Origin: Pelagicoccus sp. SDUM812003
GTDB lineage: Bacteria > Verrucomicrobiota > Verrucomicrobiia > Opitutales > Opitutaceae
NCBI RefSeq assembly: GCF_031127815.1
Contig: NZ_JARXHY010000001.1
Coordinates: forward strand, 434,001-498,000
Length of the DNA: 64,000 nucleotides
Direction: 5' to 3'
Position 1 is the stretch's first letter; each line of letters opens with the position of its first letter. The notes beneath the pieces are model-generated. The model was not told the origin of the DNA. It made no database searches and worked only from the letters and a program-made list of their open reading frames with translations. Below are positions 44,166-53,688 of the stretch, piece after piece. The position numbers were made by a program, and so were the translations under genes.

Positions 44166-45587
44166 TTAGAGGCTGTGGGCTCTTGGGCGGCGATTGCGTC
44201 GCGTGGGACGGGCGGGGGCGGCCTGGCTTGCGCTGGAGGTGGCGTTTTGCGGCTTGCCGTGAGGCTCGCTGCGCGGTCCGCTGGAGGCCGGTTTGCTGCC
44301 GCGTGGACGTCTGCTGCGACGTCGTTTGTTGGCGCCGCCGCCTGCTTGCTCGCCGCCTTGGCCGGCCGGCTGCCCGCGGTTGGGCTTGGGGCGCGGGTGG
44401 TTGCTTTGCTGGGTCTTCTTGGGCTTGGGCGGATTGGCGATGCGGTGCACTTGCTTTCCAATGACGCCTTTGGGGCTGAGCTCGCGCAGGGAGATTTCTC
44501 GCTTGAGCAGTCTCTCGATGTCCACGAGGTAGGCTTCCTCCTCGCTGGAGACGAGGGAAATGGCGGTGCCCTGCTTGCCGGCCCGACCGGTGCGGCCGAT
44601 GCGGTGCACGTAGTCTTCGGGAACGTTGGGCAGCTCGTAGTTGACCACGTGCGGCAGGTTGACGATGTCGATGCCACGGGCGGCGATGTCGGTGGCGACC
44701 AGCACGCGAATGTAGTTGGTCTTGAAGTCTTCCAGAGCCCGCTCGCGAGCTGATTGGCTCTTGTTTCCGTGGATGGCGGCGGCGGTGATGCCGTCGGATT
44801 CGAGCTGTTTGGCCAAGCGGTTGGCCCCGTGCTTGGTGCGGGTGAAGACCAGGGTCTGCTGCCAGTCGCCGTCTTTGATGAGGGCGGCGAGGGCGGAGCG
44901 CTTGTTTTTCTGTCCCACGGAGTAGGCCTCCTGGTGGACCTGATCGGCGGTGGAGTTGCGCGGGGCGACTTCCACTTCGACCGGATTGCGCAGGATGGAA
45001 TCGGCCAGCTTCTTCACTTCCGCGGCGTAGGTGGCGGAGAAGAAGAGGTTTTGCCGCTCGGTTGGCAGGAGCTTGAGGATCTTGCGGATATCGTGGATGA
45101 AGCCCATGTCGAGCATGCGGTCGGCTTCGTCGAGGACCAAGGTTTCGACGGCGCCGAGCTGGGCTTCGCCGCGCTGGCAAAGGTCGAGCAGGCGGCCGGG
45201 CGTGGCCACGAGGATGTCGATGCCACGGCGCAGGGCGGTTATCTGCGGGTTGATGTTCACCCCGCCGAAGAAGCAGCCCGAGCGCAGGTTGAGCTGGTTG
45301 CCGTAGTCGAGGATGCTCTGGTGCACCTGAGCGGCCAGCTCGCGAGTGGGAGCGAGCACCAGGGCCCGTGGGCGTTTGTGCTTGAAGCTGTCCTGGGAGA
45401 GTCGGTGCAGCAGCGGGAGGCTGAAGGCGGCGGTCTTGCCGGTGCCGGTCTGGGCGCCGCCGAGCACGTCGTGTCCGGCGAGGATGGCAGGGATGGCTTT
45501 GGCCTGGATTGGGGAGGGTGTGGTGTAGCCTTTGGCGGCGACAGCGTCAGCGATTTCCGGGCGTAGCCCGAGCGTTGCGAATGGCAT
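44166..45587 (-). CDS. rhlE: DEAD-box RNA helicase (RhlE type)
   Basis: 473 residues from the ATG at 45587 ([12 protein letters not shown]), matching the family's usual opening; an ATG ten codons upstream is also possible. Motifs in order: Q motif [19 protein letters not shown] (I), [13 protein letters not shown] (II), SATY (III), and [10 protein letters not shown] (VI). The last ~100 residues are a low-complexity basic tail rich in Arg, Pro and Gln, as RhlE proteins have for RNA binding. Role in rRNA maturation or mRNA turnover, often cold-related. Confidence 0.92.
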   Translation of the reverse strand: MPFATLGLRPEIADAVAAKGYTTPSPIQAKAIPAILAGHDVLGGAQTGTGKTAAFSLPLLHRLSQDSFKHKRPRALVLAPTRELAAQVHQSILDYGNQLNLRSGCFFGGVNINPQITALRRGIDILVATPGRLLDLCQRGEAQLGAVETLVLDEADRMLDMGFIHDIRKILKLLPTERQNLFFSATYAAEVKKLADSILRNPVEVEVAPRNSTADQVHQEAYSVGQKNKRSALAALIKDGDWQQTLVFTRTKHGANRLAKQLESDGITAAAIHGNKSQSARERALEDFKTNYIRVLVATDIAARGIDIVNLPHVVNYELPNVPEDYVHRIGRTGRAGKQGTAISLVSSEEEAYLVDIERLLKREISLRELSPKGVIGKQVHRIANPPKPKKTQQSNHPRPKPNRGQPAGQGGEQAGGGANKRRRSRRPRGSKPASSGPRSEPHGKPQNATSSASQAAPARPTRRNRRPRAHSL

Positions 45588-45923
45588 GTAATAGTTGAGT
45601 GAGACGGCCATGGCCAAACGCGATCCGCGTCGGCTCCGATCTGATGACAGTCTGGCCCTGTTGGGCCGATTGTGTCGCGACGGCGGAAAGAGGTTCCGCT
45701 TTTGCCGCGCGGCGATCGCCGATCAGAAGGCGCTCGCGGATTGAAAAGCCAGTAGAGCTGGGGGAAAAGGGGGCCGGCGTCTAGCAAAATCTGAGTCGAG
45801 GGGGATCGGCGCAAGGCTTCGGGGACGTTTGCGAGGCGCCGCGAGGCTGCTGAAAGGCGCGGAGCTTACGTACTTCTTAGCTTTAGCCGTGCAAGGGTTG
45901 GGCTGGGGTTGCAGGCTGTTGCC
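45588..45923. other. 336-bp spacer between divergent helicase and DUF4412 genes
   Basis: No convincing gene, RNA or long inverted repeat seen. It should hold the promoters of both flanking genes, but I could not place them with confidence. Confidence 0.4.
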
Positions 45924-46754
45924 ATGTCTATCCACTCTTGCCTACAGAAGTTGGGGCGCAGCGTGTTGCTGGCGTCGGTGTTTTTGGTTTCGAACGCGTT
46001 CGCGGGCCATGTTTACAATCTGACGCATTCGGATTCCGAAGGAGGCGGCGAGGCGGAGAGCGCCACGATTCTCGTCGACGGGGCGAAGGTCAAGATGTCT
46101 GGCCTGGACGAGGACAGCGAAGTGATTTTCGACGGTTCGAGCAATACGTTGATCATGGTCAACCACGCGGAGAAGTCCTACTTGAAGATGGACAAGGAAT
46201 CGATCGAGGAGCTCTCCGCGAAGCTTTCCCAAGCCATGGAGGAGATGGAGCGGCAGCTGGCGAACGTGCCTCCGGCTCAGCGCAAGATGATGGAGCGCAT
46301 GATGAAGGGCAAAATGCCTGCCATGGACGAACCTGAGATCGAGACGACGGTTAATCGTACGGGAGAAACGGATACAGTGGCAGGGTACGAGGCCGAGAAG
46401 GTCGAGGTGAGCTCCACGGACGGCTCGTCGCAGGAGCTTTGGGTGGTCCCTTGGTCGAAGCTTGGCGGGGCGGAGGATATTTCGCAGGCCTTCACGGGTA
46501 TGTCCTCGCTGTTCGACGACTTGATGGGAGCGCTCTCTCAGGGGCCGATGGCGGGGTTTGTGGACGGAAAGCTGAAGTCCGGTTGGCTCGGCAAGCTCCA
46601 GAGTCTGGAAGGGTTTCCGGTGATGGCGAAGGTCTACGACCAAGCGGGCGAGCTGGTTTCCGAGACGCTGTTGTCCGACATCGAAGAAAGGGCCATCGCT
46701 GGATCGGAGTTCAAGGCTCCCAAAGGCTACAAGATGCAGAAGATGAAGATGTAG
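45924..46754 (+). CDS. DUF4412-like secreted protein
   Basis: 276 residues from the ATG at 45924 (MSIHSCLQKLGRSV). Signal peptide ending NAFAG, then a beta-rich domain with the DUF4412 pattern: ESATILVDGAKVKM, IFDGSSNTLIMVNHAEKSYLKMDK, and later TDTVAGYEAEKVEV and LWVVPWSKL. A Met-rich helical insert (MEEMERQ ... MMERMMKGKM) lies at ~95-130. These proteins are thought to be outer-membrane or periplasmic lipid-binding-like proteins without defined function. Confidence 0.8.
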   Translation: MSIHSCLQKLGRSVLLASVFLVSNAFAGHVYNLTHSDSEGGGEAESATILVDGAKVKMSGLDEDSEVIFDGSSNTLIMVNHAEKSYLKMDKESIEELSAKLSQAMEEMERQLANVPPAQRKMMERMMKGKMPAMDEPEIETTVNRTGETDTVAGYEAEKVEVSSTDGSSQELWVVPWSKLGGAEDISQAFTGMSSLFDDLMGALSQGPMAGFVDGKLKSGWLGKLQSLEGFPVMAKVYDQAGELVSETLLSDIEERAIAGSEFKAPKGYKMQKMKM

Positions 46755-46883
46755 GCGGCCGAGCGAGCCGCGGGCGGTGGTTCGCGCTCAGCTAACTACA
46801 GACTGGAAACATCTTGGACGCTTGCGCTTTGGGCTGTCGGAGGTCCTCCCTGTGCCTGAAATCGGCGCTGAAATGGCGTCGTT

Positions 46884-48743
46884 TCAAGGCTGCTTTCGCA
46901 GGAGGATGACCCAATCGCCCGCGCCCTTTCGATGCGGCTTTTCGCCCAGCGAGCGCAGACCTGGGCCGGAGACCTCCGTCAGCGAGCCTTGCGTCAAGGA
47001 GCCTCCGTTTTCCGGGTCGTACCAGTCGATACGGTAGGCGTTGGCATCGTCGCCAAGTTCGATGGTCGCGTTGTCGCCGGTGGGCGTATAGACGAGGTAG
47101 GTTTCCCCGACAAGGGCCAAGCAGTAGTCGTGGGGATCGGGGGTCAGGTGGTCGGCTGGCTCCATGTTCCAGAAGGGAACATGCTCGCGAAAGAACTCGA
47201 GCGCGTGGTCGGTTTGTCGCCACATTTCTGCTCGGGAGCGCCAGTCCTCGGTGTCGAGGTCGTTGCCTTTCTGGTGGGCTCCGAAGTACCACTCCACGCC
47301 GGCTGCTCCAGCCATGAGGCTGCCCCAGAGAACGTGGCGGCGAAGGGTGTCATGCCCCGGATCGTCGACGTCGGCAGGCACGCCGACCTGCCAGGGGCCG
47401 ATTTCGTCCATGGAGATGAGCCAGCGGTGTCCGGCTTCGCGTGAGCGCTGTATCCACTTTATGGTTTCGGAATGGACTTGCAGCGGATCGTCGACTTGAA
47501 AGGAGAGCCCATCGAGCGGCTGGAATCCGAGGAGAGGCGGGAGAAGCTCGTCCTTGACCGAGTGGTGGGCGTGGGTGTGGATGACGACGGGGTTTCTATA
47601 GGGATCGGCCGCTTTGAGGTAGCTGGCCATGGCCAGCTGCTGGGCGGAGGTCTGCCCATGCGGGGAGAAGTCGGCAGGCCCGTTTTCTTCGCCTAGATTC
47701 CAGACCACGGCGTTGTGGTGAGCGAAACGGGATACGAGTTCCTTGTAATAGAGTTTTCGATACGTTCCCGTTTCGCCATCGTCGAGCAAGCGTTCGTTTT
47801 CGGTTTCTTGGGTGACGAGATGGAGCAGGATGCCTTTCGACTGGGCGTGGCGGAAGACGATTTCCCATTGGGCGAGTTTCGAGCAGTCGAAACGGTCGAA
47901 GGTCTGATGGTCGAGGTAGGGCCAGACGTCCTTCCCGTCGCCCCCGATGTTCATGGTCAGCATATAGACGGCGTTCATGCCGGTGGAGGCCAGGTAGTTG
48001 AGGGCGCCGATGATGCCCTTGCCGTTTCCGTCTTTCCAGGTGGGATCGCCCGCTTGCCAGTCCTGCAGGTGTGGCTGGTAGCGGTGAAGGGAGGCGGTCG
48101 GTTGGGACTCGCCCTCGCGATGCTCGTCGCTGTGGCGGTAGGTACCGTCGAAGTCGACGTAGGCGAGGAAGTTCTCCGGGCTGTCGGCTCCGCCTTTGAG
48201 GAAGTAGCGGTGGTTGCCCCGGTGCTGAAAATAGCCGGTTTCGCGCTCGACCGTGAGTCGTCCATAGCGAGTGAAGTCGCTGAGGTGATGGGGATTTTCG
48301 GAGGCGGGCAGGACGTCGAACGCCCCGCTGGGGGAGTCGAGGGCAAGGGGCGATCCTTCTTCGGGGTCGTCGCTGATGGCGATAAGCGGCCCTGTTCGGA
48401 GAGAAGCGTTGTAGGTCCAGCGGCCTGGTAGGTCGGGAGTGAAGTGAAGCAGCCAGACGTTTCCCATTTCAGCGGAGGTGTGGGCGGCGTTTCCGTCGGC
48501 GGCGTAGAATCCTCGTACGGTGAGGTCTCGTCCGGTACGTTGGTGAGTGAAGGTGGCGAGGAGCCGGGTGCTGGTGAAGGGGTTTGGCTCGGCGGTCTCA
48601 GAGGTTTGCGGGCCTTCGAAGCGAAGCGTGATGGGCTGCCACTGGAATGAAGCCGAATCGGCTGCCTGGGAGAGGGCGCAGACGAGCAGGGCGAACAGGG
48701 CGACGGCGGATGAAGCGCGGCGAGGGGAGCGTATTAGGGGCAT
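46884..48743 (-). CDS. DUF5060 glycoside hydrolase-like protein
   Basis: 619 residues from the ATG at 48743 (MPLIRSPRRASS), which places a signal peptide (AVALFALLVCALSQA) at the N-terminus; other ATGs lie up to 26 codons upstream. An N-terminal DUF5060 beta-sandwich (RFEGPQTSE ... PDLPGRWTYNAS), then a TIM barrel with likely acid VVWNLGEENGP and nucleophile LISMDEIGPW glutamates, and a C-terminal small beta domain (IDWYDPENGG). The layout is like apiosidase/pectin-fragment glycosidases. Exported. It lies 98 bases beyond the distal end of the CRISPR array on the same strand, so array transcripts could run into it. Confidence 0.85.
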   Translation of the reverse strand: MPLIRSPRRASSAVALFALLVCALSQAADSASFQWQPITLRFEGPQTSETAEPNPFTSTRLLATFTHQRTGRDLTVRGFYAADGNAAHTSAEMGNVWLLHFTPDLPGRWTYNASLRTGPLIAISDDPEEGSPLALDSPSGAFDVLPASENPHHLSDFTRYGRLTVERETGYFQHRGNHRYFLKGGADSPENFLAYVDFDGTYRHSDEHREGESQPTASLHRYQPHLQDWQAGDPTWKDGNGKGIIGALNYLASTGMNAVYMLTMNIGGDGKDVWPYLDHQTFDRFDCSKLAQWEIVFRHAQSKGILLHLVTQETENERLLDDGETGTYRKLYYKELVSRFAHHNAVVWNLGEENGPADFSPHGQTSAQQLAMASYLKAADPYRNPVVIHTHAHHSVKDELLPPLLGFQPLDGLSFQVDDPLQVHSETIKWIQRSREAGHRWLISMDEIGPWQVGVPADVDDPGHDTLRRHVLWGSLMAGAAGVEWYFGAHQKGNDLDTEDWRSRAEMWRQTDHALEFFREHVPFWNMEPADHLTPDPHDYCLALVGETYLVYTPTGDNATIELGDDANAYRIDWYDPENGGSLTQGSLTEVSGPGLRSLGEKPHRKGAGDWVILLRKQP

Positions 48744-48841
48744 GCTTGGGAGCATGGCGGAGAAAGGGCCTTCTGTGAAGGGAAAGCGGCTTATTGGCGG
48801 GAGAGCGAGACATTTCATCATGGCGAAACTTGCAGCTTAGC

Positions 48842-51512
48842 GTTACAATCCGCTGTCCGGCGGGCGGCCGGACAGGACACGGGTGGCGAGGATGGTGGAT
48901 CCGTTTTTGTTGTTTCAATCCGTTGTCCGGCGGGAGGCCGGACAGGACGCGTATACACGGCGGTGATTCGAGCGTTTAGAAGTTTCAATCCGCTGTCCGG
49001 CGGGAGGCCGGACAGGACAGTTTCCCTTGCCCTGACCGGCGAACATGCCCTTGTTTCAATCCGCTGTCCGGCGGGAGGCCGGACAGGACGTGGAGGCCTC
49101 GGGCTCGACCGGAGACACGCAGGAGTTTCAATCCGCTGTCCGGCGGGAGGCCGGACAGGACGGTAGGAGTGGGAGAATACAATCGGCGTTTTCCGGTTTC
49201 AATCCGCTGTCCGGCGGGAGGCCGGACAGGACGGTGTGAGGTGAATGGAAATGCCTACGACGAAAAGTTTCAATCCGCTGTCCGGCGGGAGGCCGGACAG
49301 GACACGGTGCCGCCGCTTGAAAGCGGAACCTCCACTTTGTTTCAATCCGCTGTCCGGCGGGAGGCCGGACAGGACTGGTTTCGACGTTCAGGGTGGAGCC
49401 CTATCCATAGTTTCAATCCGCTGTCCGGCGGGAGGCCGGACAGGACCTGAAGCGCTTGTTCCGGTCGTCCATGACCTCATGTTTCAATCCGCTGTCCGGC
49501 GGGAGGCCGGACAGGACCCCGTGTTCTCGATGGTGGCGCTGTGATTGTCGGTTTCAATCCGCTGTCCGGCGGGAGGCCGGACAGGACGAGCGAGCTAGGA
49601 GAATTCGCCCCGGCAATCGTGTTTCAATCCGCTGTCCGGCGGGAGGCCGGACAGGACTAGTTCCCTCCAAGTGGCTAACAACTCCTCCTAGGTTTCAATC
49701 CGCTGTCCGGCGGGAGGCCGGACAGGACGTTTTATCCTGCGAAATGCTTCCCATAGCGTATGTTTCAATCCGCTGTCCGGCGGGAGGCCGGACAGGACAC
49801 TGTGGCCGAGCTCATCCGCCGCTGCCTGCGCTGGTTTCAATCCGCTGTCCGGCGGGAGGCCGGACAGGACCCCAAGACATTAAGGAAATCGAGCAGCTAG
49901 AGTTGGTTTCAATCCGCTGTCCGGCGGGAGGCCGGACAGGACCAAGGTGCTAGAAGGCTTCGCCGAAATGATAGCAGTTTCAATCCGCTGTCCGGCGGGA
50001 GGCCGGACAGGACCGTCGACAAACGCACGACCGCCTTCGAGTTTCCGGTTTCAATCCGCTGTCCGGCGGGAGGCCGGACAGGACTGCAACGCCGCAGTCT
50101 ACACGCCCGCATGTGGAGTCGTTTCAATCCGCTGTCCGGCGGGAGGCCGGACAGGACTCAATGCCGCCGGCCAGCTCGACAACAACCTCATCGTTTCAAT
50201 CCGCTGTCCGGCGGGAGGCCGGACAGGACAAGGCTACATCGACTATTGCGATGCGAGACAATGGTTTCAATCCGCTGTCCGGCGGGAGGCCGGACAGGAC
50301 CCACACCACCGAGGCCATACATCTCGCCATCGAAGTTTCAATCCGCTGTCCGGCGGGAGGCCGGACAGGACTCGCTCCGGTGCTTGGAGTTGTGGCCGCC
50401 GTTGTTGTTTCAATCCGCTGTCCGGCGGGAGGCCGGACAGGACCGTTACGTGGGAGGAAATCGCCCGCGTGGGAAAAGTTTCAATCCGCTGTCCGGCGGG
50501 AGGCCGGACAGGACGCATCTCGATATCGAGATAGGCGACCGCTTGAGAGTTTCAATCCGCTGTCCGGCGGGAGGCCGGACAGGACACGGGTGGCGAGGAT
50601 GGTGGATCCGTTTTTGTTGTTTCAATCCGCTGTCCGGCGGGAGGCCGGACAGGACGCGTGGGAGAGCTCGGGCGGCGACCTGGCATTCGTTGTTTCAATC
50701 CGCTGTCCGGCGGGAGGCCGGACAGGACTCTCCCTCGAAAAGGCCACCGTGAAGGACCACGGTTTCAATCCGCTGTCCGGCGGGAGGCCGGACAGGACAG
50801 GGATCTTGTTGTAGAGGGCGATGATCCCGTTGTTTCAATCCGCTGTCCGGCGGGAGGCCGGACAGGACAGGCTGGTCGCGGGAGCGGTGGGGGCTGCGGT
50901 GGAGTTTCAATCCGCTGTCCGGCGGGAGGCCGGACAGGACCACCGAATTGTGAGACCTGTCAAGGGCGCCAAAGGTTTCAATCCGCTGTCCGGCGGGAGG
51001 CCGGACAGGACTGGTTCGGTGATAAACAGGACGACAAAACGCATGTTTCAATCCGCTGTCCGGCGGGAGGCCGGACAGGACGGCCGAGCCGCGGTGGTCG
51101 ATGCTTTCCCACACGTGTTTCAATCCGCTGTCCGGCGGGAGGCCGGACAGGACATCGATTCCAGCGGGTGCAAGGTTGGTTATGCTCCTGTTTCAATCCG
51201 CTGTCCGGCGGGAGGCCGGACAGGACTCGTCGTCGACTCCAATACGAAGGGAGCAGATAAGTTTCAATCCGCTGTCCGGCGGGAGGCCGGACAGGACTGG
51301 CGCCGGTGCGGGCATCGTTTTCGGCGAGCGAGTTTCAATCCGCTGTCCGGCGGGAGGCCGGACAGGACGGCTCTCGTGTAGCTCCGATCGGCGGATTCGC
51401 GAGTTTCAATCCGCTGTCCGGCGGGAGGCCGGACAGGACGTAGTCCCCTGATTCAGGGTTGTTGGGTGGGCTATCGTTTCAATCCGCTGTCCGGCGGGAG
51501 GCCGGACAGGAC
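48842..51512 (-). CRISPR. Type I-C CRISPR array, 38 repeats, 37 spacers
   Basis: Repeats are 37 bp and spacers 33-36 bp (mostly 34). On the plus strand each repeat begins GTTTCAATCCGCTGTCCGGC and ends GGCCGGACAGGAC; on the transcribed minus strand it ends in ATTGAAAC, as type I-C repeats do. CTGTCCGGC pairs perfectly with GCCGGACAG (9-bp stem, 5-base loop), and cleavage at the base of the stem leaves an 11-nt handle, the Cas5c product size. Orientation is minus: the cas genes and leader lie at the right end, and the two left-most (oldest) repeats are degenerate. Repeat 1 (48842-48878) has two changes, one in the handle and one in the loop; repeat 2 (48912-48948) has one at the stem base. The spacer at 48879-48911 is identical to that at 50586-50618. 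Confidence 0.99.
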
Positions 51513-51693
51513 GCTTCGCGGGTAGGTCGCTACCAGCGAGGCGGTTAGGGATGCAGTTTCGCGAAGTGTCGGACGAACGCAATTATGAAGCTGTCAAAGA
51601 ACGAAGCAGAACTATTAATCCTATGCTTATCAGTAGATTAGGATTTCTGCGAAAGAGTGCGATTTGAAGCGACGCTTACGGTTCGCGAGAGCT
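51513..51693 (-). promoter_or_regulatory. CRISPR leader
   Basis: The 181 bases between cas2 and the first repeat are more AT-rich than their surroundings, especially 51580-51660, as leaders that carry the array promoter and integration signals are. Inverted repeats: AATCCTA (51617-51623) with TAGGATT (51639-51645), and GGTAG-GTCG-CTACC (51521-51534), which lies 8 bases from the first repeat, where adaptation-factor or Cas1-Cas2 contacts are expected. No promoter is placed with certainty. Confidence 0.75.
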
Positions 51694-51990
51694 TCATATC
51701 ATGAGCGTGTCTTCCGAGACATCTATCGGAAGGTTTGTACCGATATGTTCGATACGGGCTTTCATGGCTTGATCTATCAAGTAGAAGCGGAGGGAATCTT
51801 TGTTTTTGTCTATCACGTCGGCGAGTTTTATCTTCATTTCCGCGAGTTCCTTGTTTCCGACTTGGCACTCGAATACGGATTTCTGGACGCGGATTCCGTA
51901 GGATTCGCAGATTTTGGCGACGCGTCGGAGTCGTCTTGCGCCGGGCTTGGGATCAACGGTGCTGACATCGTAGGTGACGATTACGAGCAT
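51694..51990 (-). CDS. cas2: CRISPR-associated endonuclease Cas2
   Basis: 98 residues from the ATG at 51990 (MLVIVTYDVSTVD). The ferredoxin-like opening strand with Asp8 is the family hallmark, followed by RRLRRVAKICESYGIRVQKSVFEC. With Cas1 and Cas4 it forms the spacer integration complex; Cas2 is the dimeric core. It begins 2 bases after the cas1 stop, so the two are coupled. An upstream open frame inside cas1 is not part of the gene. Confidence 0.95.
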   Translation of the reverse strand: MLVIVTYDVSTVDPKPGARRLRRVAKICESYGIRVQKSVFECQVGNKELAEMKIKLADVIDKNKDSLRFYLIDQAMKARIEHIGTNLPIDVSEDTLMI

Positions 51991-51992
51991 GT

Positions 51993-53024
51993 TTACGTGT
52001 AGAGGTAGGGGGTGTAAGTGTGGACTTCTTCGCGGATCGTTTTGGCCATGAGTCGGGCTTGAATCAGAGGCAGTTGAGCGAATCGGACCTTTTGTTTGAG
52101 CAAAGTATGCTTGGTTTCCTGTTTCTTGCGGGTTTGCCAGCTTTGCACCACTTGTTTGCGGCCTTTTGAAGAAATCTCCCAAGAGCCGCCTTCTCGTTCG
52201 ACTAAGTCGCTTTTGCTTATTTCACCGCGATTGAGAATCGTGATGATCATGCGTTCAGCCCACGGGCGGAACTCTTCCATGAGATCGAGGGCGAGGGATT
52301 CGCGCGCCGGTCGGTCGGCATGTAGGAAGCCGAGGAAAGGATCAAGGCCAACGGCGCTAAGAGCTGCAATGCAGTCGTGTCGGAGCAGAGCGTAGGCATA
52401 GGATAGCAGCGCATTGACGGGATCGCGCGGTGGGCGACGGTTGCGCCCTTTCATGTGGAATCTCTCTCGAACGTTTGGTTTGAGATGAAGTGGCCAAACG
52501 TCGAACGCGATGGCGGCGGCACGGCCTTCGGTGCCGCGTAGCGCGTCTAGCGATTCTGCGCATTGCGTTTCCCTCAGCAGGTGGGCCATGGCGTCGGCGG
52601 CATCGCCGAGCGAGCGTGATTCAGTATTTGTTTGCTCCCGAGCGCTGCGGCGGAGTAGCCAGCGAGTATTCTGTATCTTACCGGCAACTACATTTTGAGC
52701 GATAGCGAGGGCGTGCTCCGGGCTGGAGCTTTTTTTAAACTGATGACGTTTCAGGACGACCGAACTGTTGGGGATGCCTTCAACACGGGCCTCGAAGTGG
52801 CCGTTTTCAGATAAGAAGGATATGGATACATTGTTCTGCCAGCATAGGCGCATGGCAGAAGGGGAAACGGAGCTGTGTCCGAATATGCATACGGATTCGA
52901 GGTTGTGGATGGGGACTGAAAGGCGTGTTTCTTTATTCTCTTTGATCCGAAGGCTTAGGTGGTCTCGGTGGAGGTAGAGACCTTGTGTCATGAGGTAGAG
53001 GGTGTTTTTGATGACTTGAGCCAC
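51993..53024 (-). CDS. cas1: CRISPR-associated endonuclease Cas1 (I-C)
   Basis: 343 residues. Integrase of the adaptation complex. Metal ligands are visible: Glu166 in RGTEGRAAA, His235 in GFLHADRP and Asp247/Glu250 in LALDLMEEFRPW. The N-terminal beta domain (LYLMTQGLYLHRDHLSLRI) and GHSSVSPSAMRLC fit the I-C subtype. Length normal, active site intact. Confidence 0.97.
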   Translation of the reverse strand: MAQVIKNTLYLMTQGLYLHRDHLSLRIKENKETRLSVPIHNLESVCIFGHSSVSPSAMRLCWQNNVSISFLSENGHFEARVEGIPNSSVVLKRHQFKKSSSPEHALAIAQNVVAGKIQNTRWLLRRSAREQTNTESRSLGDAADAMAHLLRETQCAESLDALRGTEGRAAAIAFDVWPLHLKPNVRERFHMKGRNRRPPRDPVNALLSYAYALLRHDCIAALSAVGLDPFLGFLHADRPARESLALDLMEEFRPWAERMIITILNRGEISKSDLVEREGGSWEISSKGRKQVVQSWQTRKKQETKHTLLKQKVRFAQLPLIQARLMAKTIREEVHTYTPYLYT

Positions 53025-53054
53025 GGTGTTCAGCTTGGTAGAAGGATGGGGACG

Positions 53055-53684
53055 CTATTGGTGAAGCTCTGGATCGAACAGCGCTCTGTGAAGCTTCTTT
53101 ATGTGGTGTAGGCTACGATCTGTTTCGGGAAAGCAATACTCGTGGAGAGAGCAACCGTCACACTGAGGCTTGAGAACGGGAAGAGGGATTAGAGACCGCT
53201 CTAGTTGTTCTCGAATCGAAGCGATTGATTCAAGGACGAGTCGCCTAAGCTCGCTGGTAAAGGAGACGTTCTCGCGGGTTTGAGACTGAGCGTAAAATAT
53301 CGCGCCTTCGGATATCTCGCAGGCAAACATTTCTTCAAGGCAGATTGCCTGGGCGCAAAGCTGGGCTTCGTTGTTGGACCAGCGCCGTTTGGGGCCTTTC
53401 TTGTATTCGACGGGGCGATACGATTTTGTTCCGTCGTCATTTGTCGATTCCTCCACGAGATCCGCTTTTCCGCTGAGTTGATAGTTGTCACTGAACAGCG
53501 GCAAGGCACGCAGCAATCTGGTGCCTCGTCGCGTTTCGAAACCCGGAAAATCGACGTGCTCGTGAGCTGCAGTGCCGGTGAGCGTGTGCTCGTTCTCGGA
53601 GAAGACTCGCTCTACATGAATCAGAGCCGCCCTCCGCGGGCAGTAGAGGAAATGGTTGATCGCGGAGAGCGGGACGGTTGTCAT
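53055..53684 (-). CDS. cas4: CRISPR-associated exonuclease Cas4
   Basis: 209 residues. RecB-like nuclease that trims prespacers and selects the PAM. Fe-S cysteines: Cys15 (LYCPRRAAL), Cys175, Cys178 and Cys184 (QCDGCSLHEYC). Active site: Asp75 (GKADLVE), Glu93 and Lys95 (PVEYKKG). All complete. Starts 4 bases after the cas7 stop; cas1 follows 30 bases on. Confidence 0.96.
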   Translation of the reverse strand: MTTVPLSAINHFLYCPRRAALIHVERVFSENEHTLTGTAAHEHVDFPGFETRRGTRLLRALPLFSDNYQLSGKADLVEESTNDDGTKSYRPVEYKKGPKRRWSNNEAQLCAQAICLEEMFACEISEGAIFYAQSQTRENVSFTSELRRLVLESIASIREQLERSLIPLPVLKPQCDGCSLHEYCFPETDRSLHHIKKLHRALFDPELHQ

Positions 53685-53688
53685 ACGT

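Noticed and set aside
43924-45180. 418-codon minus-strand ORF
   Set aside because: Out-of-frame shadow of the DEAD-box helicase, very rich in Arg, Pro and Ser.
48794-51451. Open frames of 60-230 codons across the CRISPR array
   Set aside because: They translate the repeat over and over (FNPLSGGRPDRT and FQSAVRREAGQD patterns). They are by-products of the array, not genes.
48842-51512. Self-targeting spacers
   Set aside because: By eye I found no spacer match to other parts of the window. A whole-genome search was not possible.
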